The notes under the pieces: generated by a model | The model's input: only the letters and a program-made list of their open reading frames with translations | What the model was told of the DNA's origin: nothing | Databases searched by the model: none | In this document: positions 47,401-54,691 of the stretch, piece by piece | Layout: every line of letters begins with the position of its first letter | Position numbering within the stretch: position 1 is the stretch's first letter | Assembly (NCBI RefSeq): GCF_018135625.1 | Contig: NZ_CP073078.1 | Span: 930,001-994,000, forward strand | Direction: 5' to 3' | DNA: 64,000 nt | Origin: Phenylobacterium montanum | GTDB taxonomy: Bacteria > Pseudomonadota > Alphaproteobacteria > Caulobacterales > Caulobacteraceae | Program-made: the position numbers and the translations under genes

Positions 47401-48332
47401 TGGGTTGGGGTCTGGCTGGCGGTGATGGTCAGGACCCCGTTGCTGATCGAGAACGGGTTCAGGCCGAGTGCCGTCGTCCCGCCGGCGCTGCCGGCATAGC
47501 TGGGATCGACATAGATCTCCTGTTCGCTGTTGGAGGTCAGGGTGCGGCTGGCCCAGGAGCCGGAACCGGTCTGGTTGCCGGACAGGAAGTTGGTCTTCCA
47601 CGTTCCGGCTCCCGTAGACGAATTCCAGAGGCTCAGACTGTTGAACTCGTCGTCAAAACTGGTCGCTACGCCGGTCAGGTTGAGGCTGAGCGCAAAATTC
47701 GACGCGGTCAGCGACGAGGCCAGGGTGTTGCGGATCAGGATTTGCTGGGTCGCGGAGATCGTCAGCAGGGTGTCGGCGCCCTGCTGGGCCAGGTGCGACT
47801 GCAGCTGGCTGAAAGTGGAAAACGGCGAACTGGTCAGCTGGATGATGTCGGCGTTCGCCCCGCTGGCCTGGAAGCCGTAGATCACATCGGTGGTGGCGTT
47901 GGCGCCGAACTGGAATTTCTCGCTGCCGGCCCCATTGTCGACCATCACGTCCGAGCCCGAACCCGCCACCAGGGTGTCGCTGGCCGCCAGGGCGATCATC
48001 AGGTCGGCGCCGCTGTTGCCGACGCCGATGATGTTGGCGGCTTCCAGGTTCAGGTCGTTGACATTGGTCGGCAGGGTGTAGCTGACCCAGCTGTTGACCG
48101 TATCTGTGACACTGGTCGAGGACACCACGATCTGGTCGGAACTGTCGGCGATGCCAAAGGTGCAATCTGCGGTTCCGCCGACCAGGGTGGCGCCGCCATA
48201 GGAGTCGCTGAAGGAAGTCGCCGTCGTCGTCGCGGTCAGGGTCTGGCCATAGGCCGTCGTCGAAACCCAGGCATGGGCCGCAGCGCTGGTGGCCATGGTC
48301 TGACCAGTGAAGTTCAAATAGACCGTCGACAT
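44499..48332 (-). CDS. Very large secreted GH16 glycoside hydrolase with cadherin/VCBS-like and RTX-type repeats
   Basis: A 1277-residue protein. The N-terminal 200 residues are calcium-repeat-like, with SGADLMIALAASDTLVAGSG. A GH16 jelly-roll follows (about residues 215-490) with the retaining-enzyme motif PPELDVMEQ, Glu367 and Glu372 as nucleophile and acid/base, and Asp369 between them. Next are five tandem repeats of roughly 95 residues (QGVLANDVDNNGL, GPQHGTLTLN-DGSFTYTP, DSFTYVASDS). The C-terminus holds further calcium-binding repeats (DILTGGGGADTFVVGVADK) and ends LAVSGHYIV. There is no signal peptide; with this tail, type I secretion is expected. Rhizobial ExsH has a comparable plan and trims exopolysaccharide. 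The start at 48332 is preferred over an upstream in-frame codon. Confidence 0.9.
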   Translation of the reverse strand: MSTVYLNFTGQTMATSAAAHAWVSTTAYGQTLTATTTATSFSDSYGGATLVGGTADCTFGIADSSDQIVVSSTSVTDTVNSWVSYTLPTNVNDLNLEAANIIGVGNSGADLMIALAASDTLVAGSGSDVMVDNGAGSEKFQFGANATTDVIYGFQASGANADIIQLTSSPFSTFSQLQSHLAQQGADTLLTISATQQILIRNTLASSLTASNFALSLNLTGVATSFDDEFNSLSLWNSSTGAGTWKTNFLSGNQTGSGSWASRTLTSNSEQEIYVDPSYAGSAGGTTALGLNPFSISNGVLTITASQTPTQDLAALNNFKYISGLLTTQKSFTQIYGYFEIKAELPSGQGVWPAFWLLPADGSWPPELDVMEQIGGKNVYETSHYVNSSGTVTATGFSSYVPGNSTGFHTYGVLWTPTTLAWYVDGVEVATTATPSGMNKPMYMLVNLAIGGNWPGNAPSSFASAQMQVDYVRAYSLSSLNLSSGAAPSAIHTPQPPVAAADAYSAHAGSTLSIAAAQGVLANDTDPNGKALTASLIAGGGPQHGTLTLNVDGSFTYAPAAGYAGADSFTYVASDSAGGSSPTKVTLNVGQTAPTAKADAYAGHAGATLIQTAGQGVLANDVDNNGLALTASLAQNGGPQHGTLSLNADGSFAYTPTAGFAGTDSFTYVASDSLGSSAATTVTLNVTAQAPTTQAASYGASAGHALAVGAVQGVLAGDADSNGLSLTAALAQNGGPQHGALSLNPDGSFTYTPNAGFAGTDSFTYIASDSLASGAPTTVTLNVAAQAPTTQAASYDGHAGQTLSVGAAQGVLASAADNNGLTLLTAALATNGGPQHGTLTLNADGSFSYTPTLGYAGPDSFTYVASDILSAGTPTTVTINVLDPPPTTQVDAYGAAGDVATAVSAAQGVLANDIDNNGLTLTAALATNGGPSHGTLTLNGDGSFSYTPTLGYVGADSFTYIASDSLSSSAPTTVTLNVAAQNITGGTGGDTYYVYNSADQITVAAGTPNESVIATCSYTLPANIQNLTLNGSGLTGAGNALNDTLTSLGGPNTLVAGTGVDTFYVNNTGDVVINNSSQTGDLIISSVSYTLPTGVHSLRLTTPGTTAIGNAAGGNYLTSVNGGDTLVGGAGGNDVFSVSHSNDVVQVAAGTPNETVNAWCSYTLSANVQNLVAKTAGAVTLVGNTMNNVITAGTGADILTGGGGADTFVVGVADKLETVTDFTSVDRIDISAFQSAGLTPTFTDYGTYSTVGFSNGDVIKLLGVHASSLAVSGHYIV
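45395..46845 (-). repeat. Five tandem cadherin/VCBS-like repeats encoded in the GH16 gene
   Basis: Five units of about 290 bases each, with boundaries near 46560, 46268, 45978 and 45685. Each encodes the same sequence of stations: Q-GVLA-D-D-NG, GGP-HGTLTLN-DGSF-YTP, GY-G-DSFTY-ASD, TVTLNV. Unit 4 has an extra residue (NGLTLLTAAL). The similarity extends to the DNA, so copy number could change by recombination. Confidence 0.9.
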
Positions 48333-48860
48333 GACATCTGCCCCGTTGCGCTCGAAAGGGCCGCTCGCTGCGCCCCCGGGGGCCTTCCCGGACTTGCCGC
48401 GGCAAGATCCGGCGGGCGATCGCTGGAGGCTTAACGGCTCAAGCGACCCCCGAAAGGACCTCAACCCCTTGTTCGAACCAATTATTACTTGGGCTTTTCA
48501 CGTCGTACGGAGTAGGCAGCCTGACGCAGGGAAAGTAGATAAGAATCAATTCACCAACAGAATTAACCAGCTGATCAATCTAAACTCTATCTGAACCAAG
48601 CTTGGCTTTAGGTCGCCAGGCGACGCGCGCATGGCGGCCATCACAGCTTCGAGAGCCACAACTCCGCCTTGCCGCCCAAAAACCTCTGGCTAAACACCCA
48701 GATGGCGCGAGATCCGCCGAGGGACGCGAGCGGCAAAACCTTGCCCGCACAAGGGTTCACTGGCTCCGCTTCGCAGAACGTCGGTAGGTCGGCGCCCAGC
48801 GATGCGGCGACGCGCCTCACGCCGCCAGGCCCCTGCCTGTGCGGCTTCGCCGCAGGCGCC
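48333..48860. other. Long intergenic region upstream of the GH16 gene, with an AT-rich patch
   Basis: About 530 bases. The part from 48470 to 48600 is clearly richer in A and T than the rest of the window (for instance TCAATCTAAACTCTATCTGA) and probably holds the promoter and regulator sites of the glycanase. The rest contains short open frames without family motifs. A small stem GCCTGTGCGGC-TTC-GCCGCAGGC (48835-48857) sits just past the stop of the nitronate monooxygenase gene and might end it. Confidence 0.5.
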
Positions 48861-49949
48861 TCAGGCCAGCAGGGTCTGCGCTTCGGCCCATAGCCGCCGG
48901 ACCAGGCCAGCCGCAGGCTCGGCGCGGGCCAGGGCCGCGGACTGCCCGGCCCAGGCCTGCATGCGCTGGACATCCCCCGCCCTCTGCCCTTCGGCCTTCA
49001 TGGCCGCGGTCAGGCCCCGCTGCACAGGATAGGGCGCCGGCGCTGGCGCGCCAGGTTCGGCGAAGGCGCGGGCGAAGGCGGTGGCCACGCCACGGCCGAG
49101 ACGGCCGCTGAAGGCCCGGGTCGGCATGGTGGCTTCGGGCTCCAGGTCCGCAAGGGCGTCGGCCCAGGCGGGATGGACGCCAGCCTCCGGCGTCCGCAGG
49201 AAGGCGGTGCCGATCTGTACGGCGCTGGCGCCCAAGGTCAGGGCCGCGGCGATCCCGCGCGCGTCGGCGATCCCGCCCGCGGCGATGATCGGCAGGTCGA
49301 TGTGGTCGGCCAGCCGCGGCACCAGCGCGAACAGGCCGACCGCATTGCGCTCGGCGGCGGCGTTGTCGAAGGCGCCACGGTGACCGCCGGCCTCGAACCC
49401 CTGGGCGATGATGGCGTCGGCGCCGGCCTTCGCCGCCTGGCGGGCTTCGGCGAGGCTGGTGGCCGTGGCGAACCAGGCCACGCCGCGGTCCTTCAGCTGC
49501 GCCACGAAGGCCGGCGGAAACACCCCCATGATCGAGGACACCACCGAGGGGCCGGCCTGCAGCAGCGCCCGGCACTGGGCGTCGAAGTCGCGCAGGCGGA
49601 CGTCGCCGGCCTCGGGCGGAACCTCCGGCCCCCAGCCGGCCATGAAGGCGCGCACCTTCTCCTCGGCCACCTCATCCCGAACCGGCGCCGGCTCGGGGAT
49701 CCAGAGGTTGATCTGAAAGGCGCGGTTTGTCCGCCCGCGGAAGGCGGAGGCCCAGTCCAGGATTTCGGCCGGGCTGTTGGTCAGCGCCCCCATGGCGCCC
49801 ATGCCGCCGCCCTCGGCCACCGCGACCGCCAGCTCCACAGGGCAGGACCCGGCCATGGGCGCCTCCAGGATCGGCGCTTCCAGGCCATAGCGCTCGCAGA
49901 AGGCCTGGACACGGGCTCTCGGCTTGGACTGGATCGCTGACTGCGGCAT
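48861..49949 (-). CDS. Nitronate monooxygenase family FMN enzyme
   Basis: A 362-residue TIM-barrel flavoprotein. It has the opening [54 protein letters not shown] with the catalytic-region His, [17 protein letters not shown] and [18 protein letters not shown], all characteristic of the 2-nitropropane dioxygenase/NMO family. It would oxidise propionate-3-nitronate or similar nitronates. Some relatives act instead as enoyl reductases or NADH:quinone reductases, so the substrate is uncertain. It follows the ABC exporter gene by 31 bases on the same strand. Confidence 0.87.
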   Translation of the reverse strand: MPQSAIQSKPRARVQAFCERYGLEAPILEAPMAGSCPVELAVAVAEGGGMGAMGALTNSPAEILDWASAFRGRTNRAFQINLWIPEPAPVRDEVAEEKVRAFMAGWGPEVPPEAGDVRLRDFDAQCRALLQAGPSVVSSIMGVFPPAFVAQLKDRGVAWFATATSLAEARQAAKAGADAIIAQGFEAGGHRGAFDNAAAERNAVGLFALVPRLADHIDLPIIAAGGIADARGIAAALTLGASAVQIGTAFLRTPEAGVHPAWADALADLEPEATMPTRAFSGRLGRGVATAFARAFAEPGAPAPAPYPVQRGLTAAMKAEGQRAGDVQRMQAWAGQSAALARAEPAAGLVRRLWAEAQTLLA

Positions 49950-49980
49950 GGCGCAACTCCAGTGTGGTTTCAGCGGGAAA

Positions 49981-51738
49981 CTAGCTTTCCCGGGTCTGCC
50001 GCCGCCAGAGGGCGGCGTATTCTCCGCCCTGGGCGATCAGGTCCTCGTGCCGGCCGCGCTCGACGATGCGGCCGCGGCGGATGACCAGGATCTGGTCGGC
50101 GTCGGCGATTGTCGAAAGGCGGTGGGCGATGACCAGGGTCGTCCGCCCCGCGCGCACCTTGCGCAGCGTGGCCTGGATCGCCGCTTCCGTGCGACCGTCA
50201 AGGGCGCTGGTGGCCTCGTCCAGGATCAGGGCGCGCGGCCGGGCCAGCAGAGCCCGGGCAAGGCCGACCCGCTGGCGCTCCCCGCCGGAGAGCTTCAGCC
50301 CGCGCTCGCCAACCCGCGTTTCCAGCTTGTCGGGCAGGCTTTCGATGAATGGCGCGAGCTCGGCCGCCCTCGCCGCTTCCCATATCTCCGCCTCGTTGGC
50401 GTCCGGCTGGCCGAAGGCGATGTTGGCTTTCAGGGTGTCGTTGAACAGGGCCACGTCCTGAGGCACCAGGGCGATCGCTTGGCGCACCGAGGCCTGGCGG
50501 GCCTGGCGCAGGTCCACCCCGTCCAGCATCACCCGCCCACCCTGCGGATCCAGCAGGCGCAGGGCCAAGCGCGCGATGGTGGTCTTGCCCGAGCCGGACG
50601 GCCCGACCAGGGCTGTGGTCGTGCCGGGCGCCACACGGAAGTCGATATCGCTCAGCCCCAGCGAGCGGGCGCCGTGCTGGAAATGCACGTGCTCGAACGC
50701 GAACTCAGCGCCCTGGCCAGTGGCGGGCGGCAGATCCACGGCGTTCGGCGCGTCCAGGATATCCGGCTTGACCGCAGTCAGGTTGAGCATCTGCTCCATG
50801 TCGATGAAGGCCTGGCGGATCTCGCGATAGTTCATGCCGAGAACCGCTAGCGGGCCATAGACGGTCTGCAGGATCATGATGCAGGCCATCACCCCGCCGA
50901 TCTGCATCCGGCCGGCCATCACCTCCACCCCCGCCATGAGGGTCATGGCCATCAGACCGAGGCTCAGCACCACGCTCTGCACGGCGTTGAGCAGTTGCAG
51001 GGAATTGTTGGCCTTGGTGCTGGCCTGGGCATAGGCCATCATGGCCTCGCCATAGCGCCCCACGGTGCGCTCCTCGGCGCCGAAGGTCTTGACCGTCTCG
51101 AAATTGATGAAGGCGTCCACCGCCAGGCCGGCGGCCTCGGAATCGGCCTCGTTCAGCGCCCTCCGGTGGCCGATCCGCCAATTGGAGATACGGAAGGTGA
51201 AGGCGGTGTAGATGACGATGGTGACGATAGCCACCAGCGCCAGCCGGCCGGCATAGTGGCTGGTCAGGACATAGGCCGCCATCAGCAGTTCGAGGACGCT
51301 GGGACCCAGGCTGAACACTACGCTGCGCAGCAAAAAGTCGGTGGAGCGGGCGCCGCGGTCGATGACCCGGGCCAGGCTGCCGGTCTGCTTGGTTTGATGG
51401 AAGTCCAAAGACAGCGAGAGGCTGTGGCCGAAGGCCTCCACCGCGGAACGCGCCAGGGCGGTCTGCGAAACCGAGGTGAAGATGGCGTCGCGGGCATAGG
51501 GCGCTGCGGTGGAGATGAAGCGCAGCAGCACCCAACCGAGCGCAAAGCCGATGAAACCGATACCCAGGCCTTCGGCGGGGCTGCGCCCCTTGGCGAGGTG
51601 ATCAATCGCCTGGCCGATCAGCACGGGCGCATAGACGCCGGTCCATTTGCCGATCAGGACAAGGCCCAGGGCCAGGGCCAGGCGGGTTCTGAGCCCGCTG
51701 GCGCGAGAGCGGCCGACCAACCGGACGAGGTCGGCCAT
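49981..51738 (-). CDS. ATM1-type ABC exporter (fused permease and ATPase)
   Basis: A 585-residue half-transporter. Six membrane helices occupy residues 15-300. The ATM1/HMT1 signature [20 protein letters not shown] with the substrate-loop region ([10 protein letters not shown]) is clear. The nucleotide-binding domain has [14 protein letters not shown] (Walker A), [17 protein letters not shown] (signature), [13 protein letters not shown] (Walker B) and VIAHRLSTI. It forms a homodimer in the inner membrane. Relatives move glutathione-metal or persulfide conjugates and help with heavy-metal tolerance or iron-sulfur balance. The ATG at 51738 is used; the frame is open upstream and a TTG at 51837 is an alternative. 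Confidence 0.88.
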   Translation of the reverse strand: MADLVRLVGRSRASGLRTRLALALGLVLIGKWTGVYAPVLIGQAIDHLAKGRSPAEGLGIGFIGFALGWVLLRFISTAAPYARDAIFTSVSQTALARSAVEAFGHSLSLSLDFHQTKQTGSLARVIDRGARSTDFLLRSVVFSLGPSVLELLMAAYVLTSHYAGRLALVAIVTIVIYTAFTFRISNWRIGHRRALNEADSEAAGLAVDAFINFETVKTFGAEERTVGRYGEAMMAYAQASTKANNSLQLLNAVQSVVLSLGLMAMTLMAGVEVMAGRMQIGGVMACIMILQTVYGPLAVLGMNYREIRQAFIDMEQMLNLTAVKPDILDAPNAVDLPPATGQGAEFAFEHVHFQHGARSLGLSDIDFRVAPGTTTALVGPSGSGKTTIARLALRLLDPQGGRVMLDGVDLRQARQASVRQAIALVPQDVALFNDTLKANIAFGQPDANEAEIWEAARAAELAPFIESLPDKLETRVGERGLKLSGGERQRVGLARALLARPRALILDEATSALDGRTEAAIQATLRKVRAGRTTLVIAHRLSTIADADQILVIRRGRIVERGRHEDLIAQGGEYAALWRRQTRES

Positions 51739-51902
51739 CGAGGTCCAGAAGCTGAAGCGGGCCGTGGCCGGGGCCACCGCTCCAGGCGCAGGCCCCTGCC
51801 CCGCGCGGGCGCCGTGGGCGGCATGATGCAGGCTCAAGGCTGGGCGCCCTCGCCGATCTGGTCTGCAGCCTGAATCAAGAGCCCTCCTGAGCCACTCACG
51901 TC

Positions 51903-52742
51903 TTACGGATCGAGAATGAGGCTGGTCTGCCGGCCGCCGCCGGGGGTCATCCAGTCCACCCGCCAACCGTTCGCCTGCCGCGCTGCGTGGAACGGCTGAC
52001 CCGATATGGGGGCCGGCGGCTGGACCGCAATATCGGCCACGGCCATCTGTCCTCCACCGACGACCCGGATCTGGTGGGGCCCGGCCTTCAGCGGCGAGGG
52101 CGCGGAGATGAAGAAACGGCCGTGGGCGTCGGCCTTCACTTCGCCCGAAGCCGTAGCCCCGTCCATGGCCAGCCGAAGACCGGTTCCGGTCGGCGCGAAA
52201 CCCGAAACCACGCCGCCGCCCGCGGAGTCGAAGTCGACCGCGGTGATCCGCAAGGCGCCGCCCTCCCCGCCACCCAGGACCGTGGCGCCGCCGCCCGCCC
52301 TCAGCAGAGCGCCAGGCCGTCCGGGCGCCGGCAAGGTGACCACATAGCCCTCGCCCTGCACGATGCGGCCGCCGAGGTCTTCCGACAGGCCGTATATGCC
52401 CCCGCCGGGCGGGGTCGGCATGGACCAGGCTCCATCCCCCGTGACCGTGCCGCCGTTGGCCGCACCGTCGGGCGAGAGCAGGCGCACACGGGTGTTCGGC
52501 TCGGCCTGGCCGCTCAGGATCACCCCGCCGTCCTGGGCGCGCATGGCCGCCTTCACCTGGGGCGGCCGCACATAGCCTGCGTCTGCGTCGTTGTCGGCGG
52601 CGGGACTTGGCGGCTGGACATGGCGCCAGTCGCCCCCCTTGCCGCAGGCCGCCAGGGCCAGGAGAACCAGGCCCGTCGCAGCAGTCCGCGCCAGGCGTCC
52701 CGGATCGCAAAGCCCTTGGCCGGCGCTTAGCCTTGTGTTCAC
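51903..52742 (-). CDS. Lipoprotein of unknown function
   Basis: A 279-residue protein with a lipoprotein signal: ARTAATGLVLLALAAC, with the lipidated Cys followed by GKGGDW. The mature part is rich in Gly, Pro and Ala and contains short beta-type segments such as GGVILSGQAEPNTRVRLLSP, GDGAWSMPTPPGG and HGRFFISAPSPLKAGPHQIR. These are similar to carboxypeptidase-regulatory or Ig-like repeats that decorate surface proteins. No catalytic residue set is visible. The GTG at 52742 gives a 34-residue signal; an ATG at 52838 would overlap the divergent LOG gene. It lies upstream of the ABC exporter and may be expressed with it. Confidence 0.7.
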   Translation of the reverse strand: MNTRLSAGQGLCDPGRLARTAATGLVLLALAACGKGGDWRHVQPPSPAADNDADAGYVRPPQVKAAMRAQDGGVILSGQAEPNTRVRLLSPDGAANGGTVTGDGAWSMPTPPGGGIYGLSEDLGGRIVQGEGYVVTLPAPGRPGALLRAGGGATVLGGGEGGALRITAVDFDSAGGGVVSGFAPTGTGLRLAMDGATASGEVKADAHGRFFISAPSPLKAGPHQIRVVGGGQMAVADIAVQPPAPISGQPFHAARQANGWRVDWMTPGGGRQTSLILDP

Positions 52743-52836
52743 TGTCCGCCGCGCAAGAATCGATGGGTTGCGTAACCGACTCGCGGCCCCGTCGCGGGTG
52801 GTCTGAAAGCGCTTGGCCGGCTCAGGAGTAAGCATC

Positions 52837-53442
52837 ATGTCCGATCTCGAGCACAGGATCGGCTCGGTCTGTGTCTATTGCGGCTCCTCGGACGCGGCGT
52901 CGCCAGCCTACCTGGCCGCCGCATCGGCGTTCGGAAAGCACCTGGCCGCCGAGAAGATCCGCCTGGTCTATGGCGGCGGCGGCGTCGGGCTGATGGGCGC
53001 CTGCGCCCGGGCGGCCCACGGCGCCGGCGGCCGCGTGCTCGGCATCATGCCCGATTTCCTGCGCAAGCGGGAAGCCCTGCTGGACGAGATCGACACCGTC
53101 GTGGTCAGTTCGATGCACGAGCGCAAGATGATGATGTTCGAGGCCGCTGACGCCTTCGCCGTGTTCCCAGGCGGCATCGGCACCCTGGAAGAGGTCATAG
53201 AGCTCTTGTCCTGGCGGCGGCTGGAGTTGCACCGCAAGCCGATCGTGTTCTACGACCCTGACGGCTTCTGGGAGCCCCTGTTCGTGCTCCTGCGTCAGTT
53301 CGTCGACCAGAACCTGGCGCCCAAGGCTTTCCTCGACGTCTGGCGCGCCGTTCCGAGCATTGATGCGGTCCTGCCGGCAATGCGCGAGCTAGGGCTCGAT
53401 GAGAGCCCGCCCTTGCCCAGCCTGATGCCGAGGGTCAGCTGA
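52837..53442 (+). CDS. LOG-family protein (TIGR00730; cytokinin-activating type phosphoribohydrolase)
   Basis: A 201-residue Rossmann-fold protein with VYCGSSDAASPAYLAAASAF, LVYGGGGVGLMGACA, MHERKMMMFEAADAFAVFPG and the defining PGGIGTLEEVIELLSW. LOG enzymes cut the N-glycosidic bond of nucleoside 5'-monophosphates such as AMP or isopentenyl-AMP. The bacterial role may be nucleotide salvage rather than cytokinin synthesis. The ATG at 52837 has AGGAG eight bases ahead. It ends in a strong terminator shared with the convergent dksA. Confidence 0.93.
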   Translation: MSDLEHRIGSVCVYCGSSDAASPAYLAAASAFGKHLAAEKIRLVYGGGGVGLMGACARAAHGAGGRVLGIMPDFLRKREALLDEIDTVVVSSMHERKMMMFEAADAFAVFPGGIGTLEEVIELLSWRRLELHRKPIVFYDPDGFWEPLFVLLRQFVDQNLAPKAFLDVWRAVPSIDAVLPAMRELGLDESPPLPSLMPRVS

Positions 53443-53450
53443 AAATAAAA

Positions 53451-53468
53451 GCCGCCCCGAAGGGCGGC
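53451..53468. terminator. Bidirectional rho-independent terminator between the LOG gene and dksA
   Basis: GCCGCCC and GGGCGGC pair perfectly around a CGAA tetraloop. An A-rich run (AAAATAAAA) precedes the stem on the plus strand, which gives a U-rich run for transcripts coming from dksA. CTTC follows on the other side. This is the clearest terminator in the window. Confidence 0.88.
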
Positions 53469-53477
53469 CTTCAAATC

Positions 53478-53918
53478 CTATTCGTCCCGGTGGACCCGCT
53501 CACGTCGCTCGTGCCGCTCCTGGGCCTCGAGGCTCAGGGTGGCTATCGGACGCGCGTCCAGCCTTGCGAGGGTGATCGGCTCCCCGGTCTCCTCGCAATA
53601 GCCGTAGGAGCCGTCCTCGATCCGCCTTAGCGCCTCGTCGATCTTGGAGATCAGCTTGCGCTGCCGATCACGAGTACGCAATTCCAGAGCACGATCGGTC
53701 TCAGACGAAGCACGATCAGCCAAGTCCGGGTGATTTTCGGTTTCAGTTTGAAGATGAGAGAGAGTTTCGCGAGATTCGCGAAGAATTTCTTCCTTCCAGT
53801 CCAGCAGCTTTTGCTTGAAGTATTCGAGCTGCCGCTCGTTCATGAACTCCTCGTCCTCGGAAGGACGATACTCACTTTGCGTTTCCAACACCGCGGTCGC
53901 CTTCATCGACGTTCCCAC
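53478..53918 (-). CDS. dksA: RNA polymerase-binding transcription factor DksA, single-cysteine type
   Basis: A 146-residue DksA that binds in the RNA polymerase secondary channel and works with ppGpp on rRNA and amino-acid promoters. The coiled-coil runs from about residue 28 to 100. Its tip DLADRAS keeps the two acidic residues (Asp65, Asp68) and Ala70 needed for function. The C-terminal finger reads GYCEETGEPITLARLDARPI and then TLSLEAQERHE, so only Cys108 of the four classical zinc cysteines remains. Single-cysteine DksA proteins are known from alphaproteobacteria and can be functional. A second ATG at 53906 is possible. Confidence 0.95.
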   Translation of the reverse strand: MGTSMKATAVLETQSEYRPSEDEEFMNERQLEYFKQKLLDWKEEILRESRETLSHLQTETENHPDLADRASSETDRALELRTRDRQRKLISKIDEALRRIEDGSYGYCEETGEPITLARLDARPIATLSLEAQERHERRERVHRDE

Positions 53919-54018
53919 GCTAGCAATTCAAGCCCCGACCTTGAGGCGTGCCGCTTATACCAAAAGATTTGGCGGATACAATGAAGCTGCGCGCGGCAGG
54001 CGAAGCTTCCTGTCCGGT

Positions 54019-54453
54019 TCATGCGGCGCCCCTCGCCACTTCCAGCTTGGCGATCTCCACCGCCGCCCTGGCCTCGATCTCGTTGAGCACGCCCGCCAGG
54101 GCCTCGTCCTCGACACTCGACTTCTCCTGGCGCACGGCCAGGACCAGGCGGTCGAGCGAGGCCGGGGTCACGTCCCCGTCCAATAGGGCGATCTTGATTT
54201 CGTCCAGCACATCGAGAATGCGGCCGGCCCGGCGCACGGCCCGGCGCCGGCGCTCCAGCGGCCCGGCGACCTCTTGCAAGGCCAGAAGCGCATCGAGCGA
54301 ACTGACGGCGGTCAGGCCGCTCGTCGGCGCCGCGTGCGCAACCTCGGCGACGCCGCCGGGCTCGCTGGGCACCGAAAACCCGCCGGCGGCCGGCCGCGAG
54401 CCCACGCGGGCGGCGGCGGTCGAGCCGAGGCTGGAGGGACCATTGACCTTCAT
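54019..54453 (-). CDS. fliX: Flagellar assembly trans-acting regulator FliX
   Basis: A 144-residue FliX. The N-terminal third is low-complexity (MKVNGPSSLGSTAAARVGSR). The conserved core follows: VSSLDALLALQEVAGPLERR, RAVRRAGRILDVLDEIKIAL, and VLNEIEARAAVEIAKLEVA. In Caulobacter, FliX couples completion of the class II flagellar structures to sigma-54 transcription by holding and then freeing the activator FlbD. It is divergent from flgI, as in Caulobacter, with the candidate FlbD/sigma-54 elements in the gap. This gene is one of the best taxonomic markers in the window. Confidence 0.9.
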   Translation of the reverse strand: MKVNGPSSLGSTAAARVGSRPAAGGFSVPSEPGGVAEVAHAAPTSGLTAVSSLDALLALQEVAGPLERRRRAVRRAGRILDVLDEIKIALLDGDVTPASLDRLVLAVRQEKSSVEDEALAGVLNEIEARAAVEIAKLEVARGAA

Positions 54454-54513
54454 TTACGCCTGCGAAGTGGCCATCGAACTAGGCTAATTCAAGGGTAGTG
54501 TTGTCTGCGTCGA

Positions 54514-54538
54514 TTGCCGGTTCGTTAATACCCGGCAA
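54514..54538. promoter_or_regulatory. TTGCCGG...CCGGCAA dyad, candidate FlbD (ftr) enhancer site
   Basis: A perfect seven-base inverted repeat with an 11-base spacer stands about 80-100 bases upstream of the sigma-54-like promoter, where an enhancer for an NtrC-type activator belongs. FlbD in Caulobacter binds GC-rich dyads of this sort. The assignment is by position and general form only. Confidence 0.5.
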
Positions 54539-54616
54539 AAGCTGCCCTAGGCGCCGAAGGGCCACGCTCGCGAATCCTGAGACTTTGAATCCAAAAGACT
54601 TTTTCGCACGAAAAGT

Positions 54617-54632
54617 TGGCATGAACCTCGCA
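54617..54632 (+). promoter_or_regulatory. Sigma-54-type promoter for flgI
   Basis: TGGCATGAACCTCGCA matches the -24/-12 consensus TGGCACG-N4-TTGCA with two mismatches and keeps the invariant GG and GC dinucleotides at the right spacing. Transcription would begin near 54643, about 50 bases before the flgI ATG. Confidence 0.75.
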
Positions 54633-54691
54633 TGCGACGTGGTTAATGGCGCGCCCGCCGGCTCGCCCACCCTTTTGGACGCGGAAGTTTC

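Noticed and set aside
44511-48434. Two long plus-strand frames opposite the GH16 gene with repeated segments
   Set aside because: The repeats are the mirror image of the five tandem repeats of the real gene.
48641-48973. Small minus-strand frame upstream of the nitronate monooxygenase stop
   Set aside because: No motif, no ribosome-binding site, and it overlaps the end of a real gene in another frame.
49981-52710. A single 909-residue protein joining an Arg/Gly-rich N-terminal part to the ABC exporter
   Set aside because: The first 320 residues are the lipoprotein gene read in another frame. The exporter proper starts near 51738.
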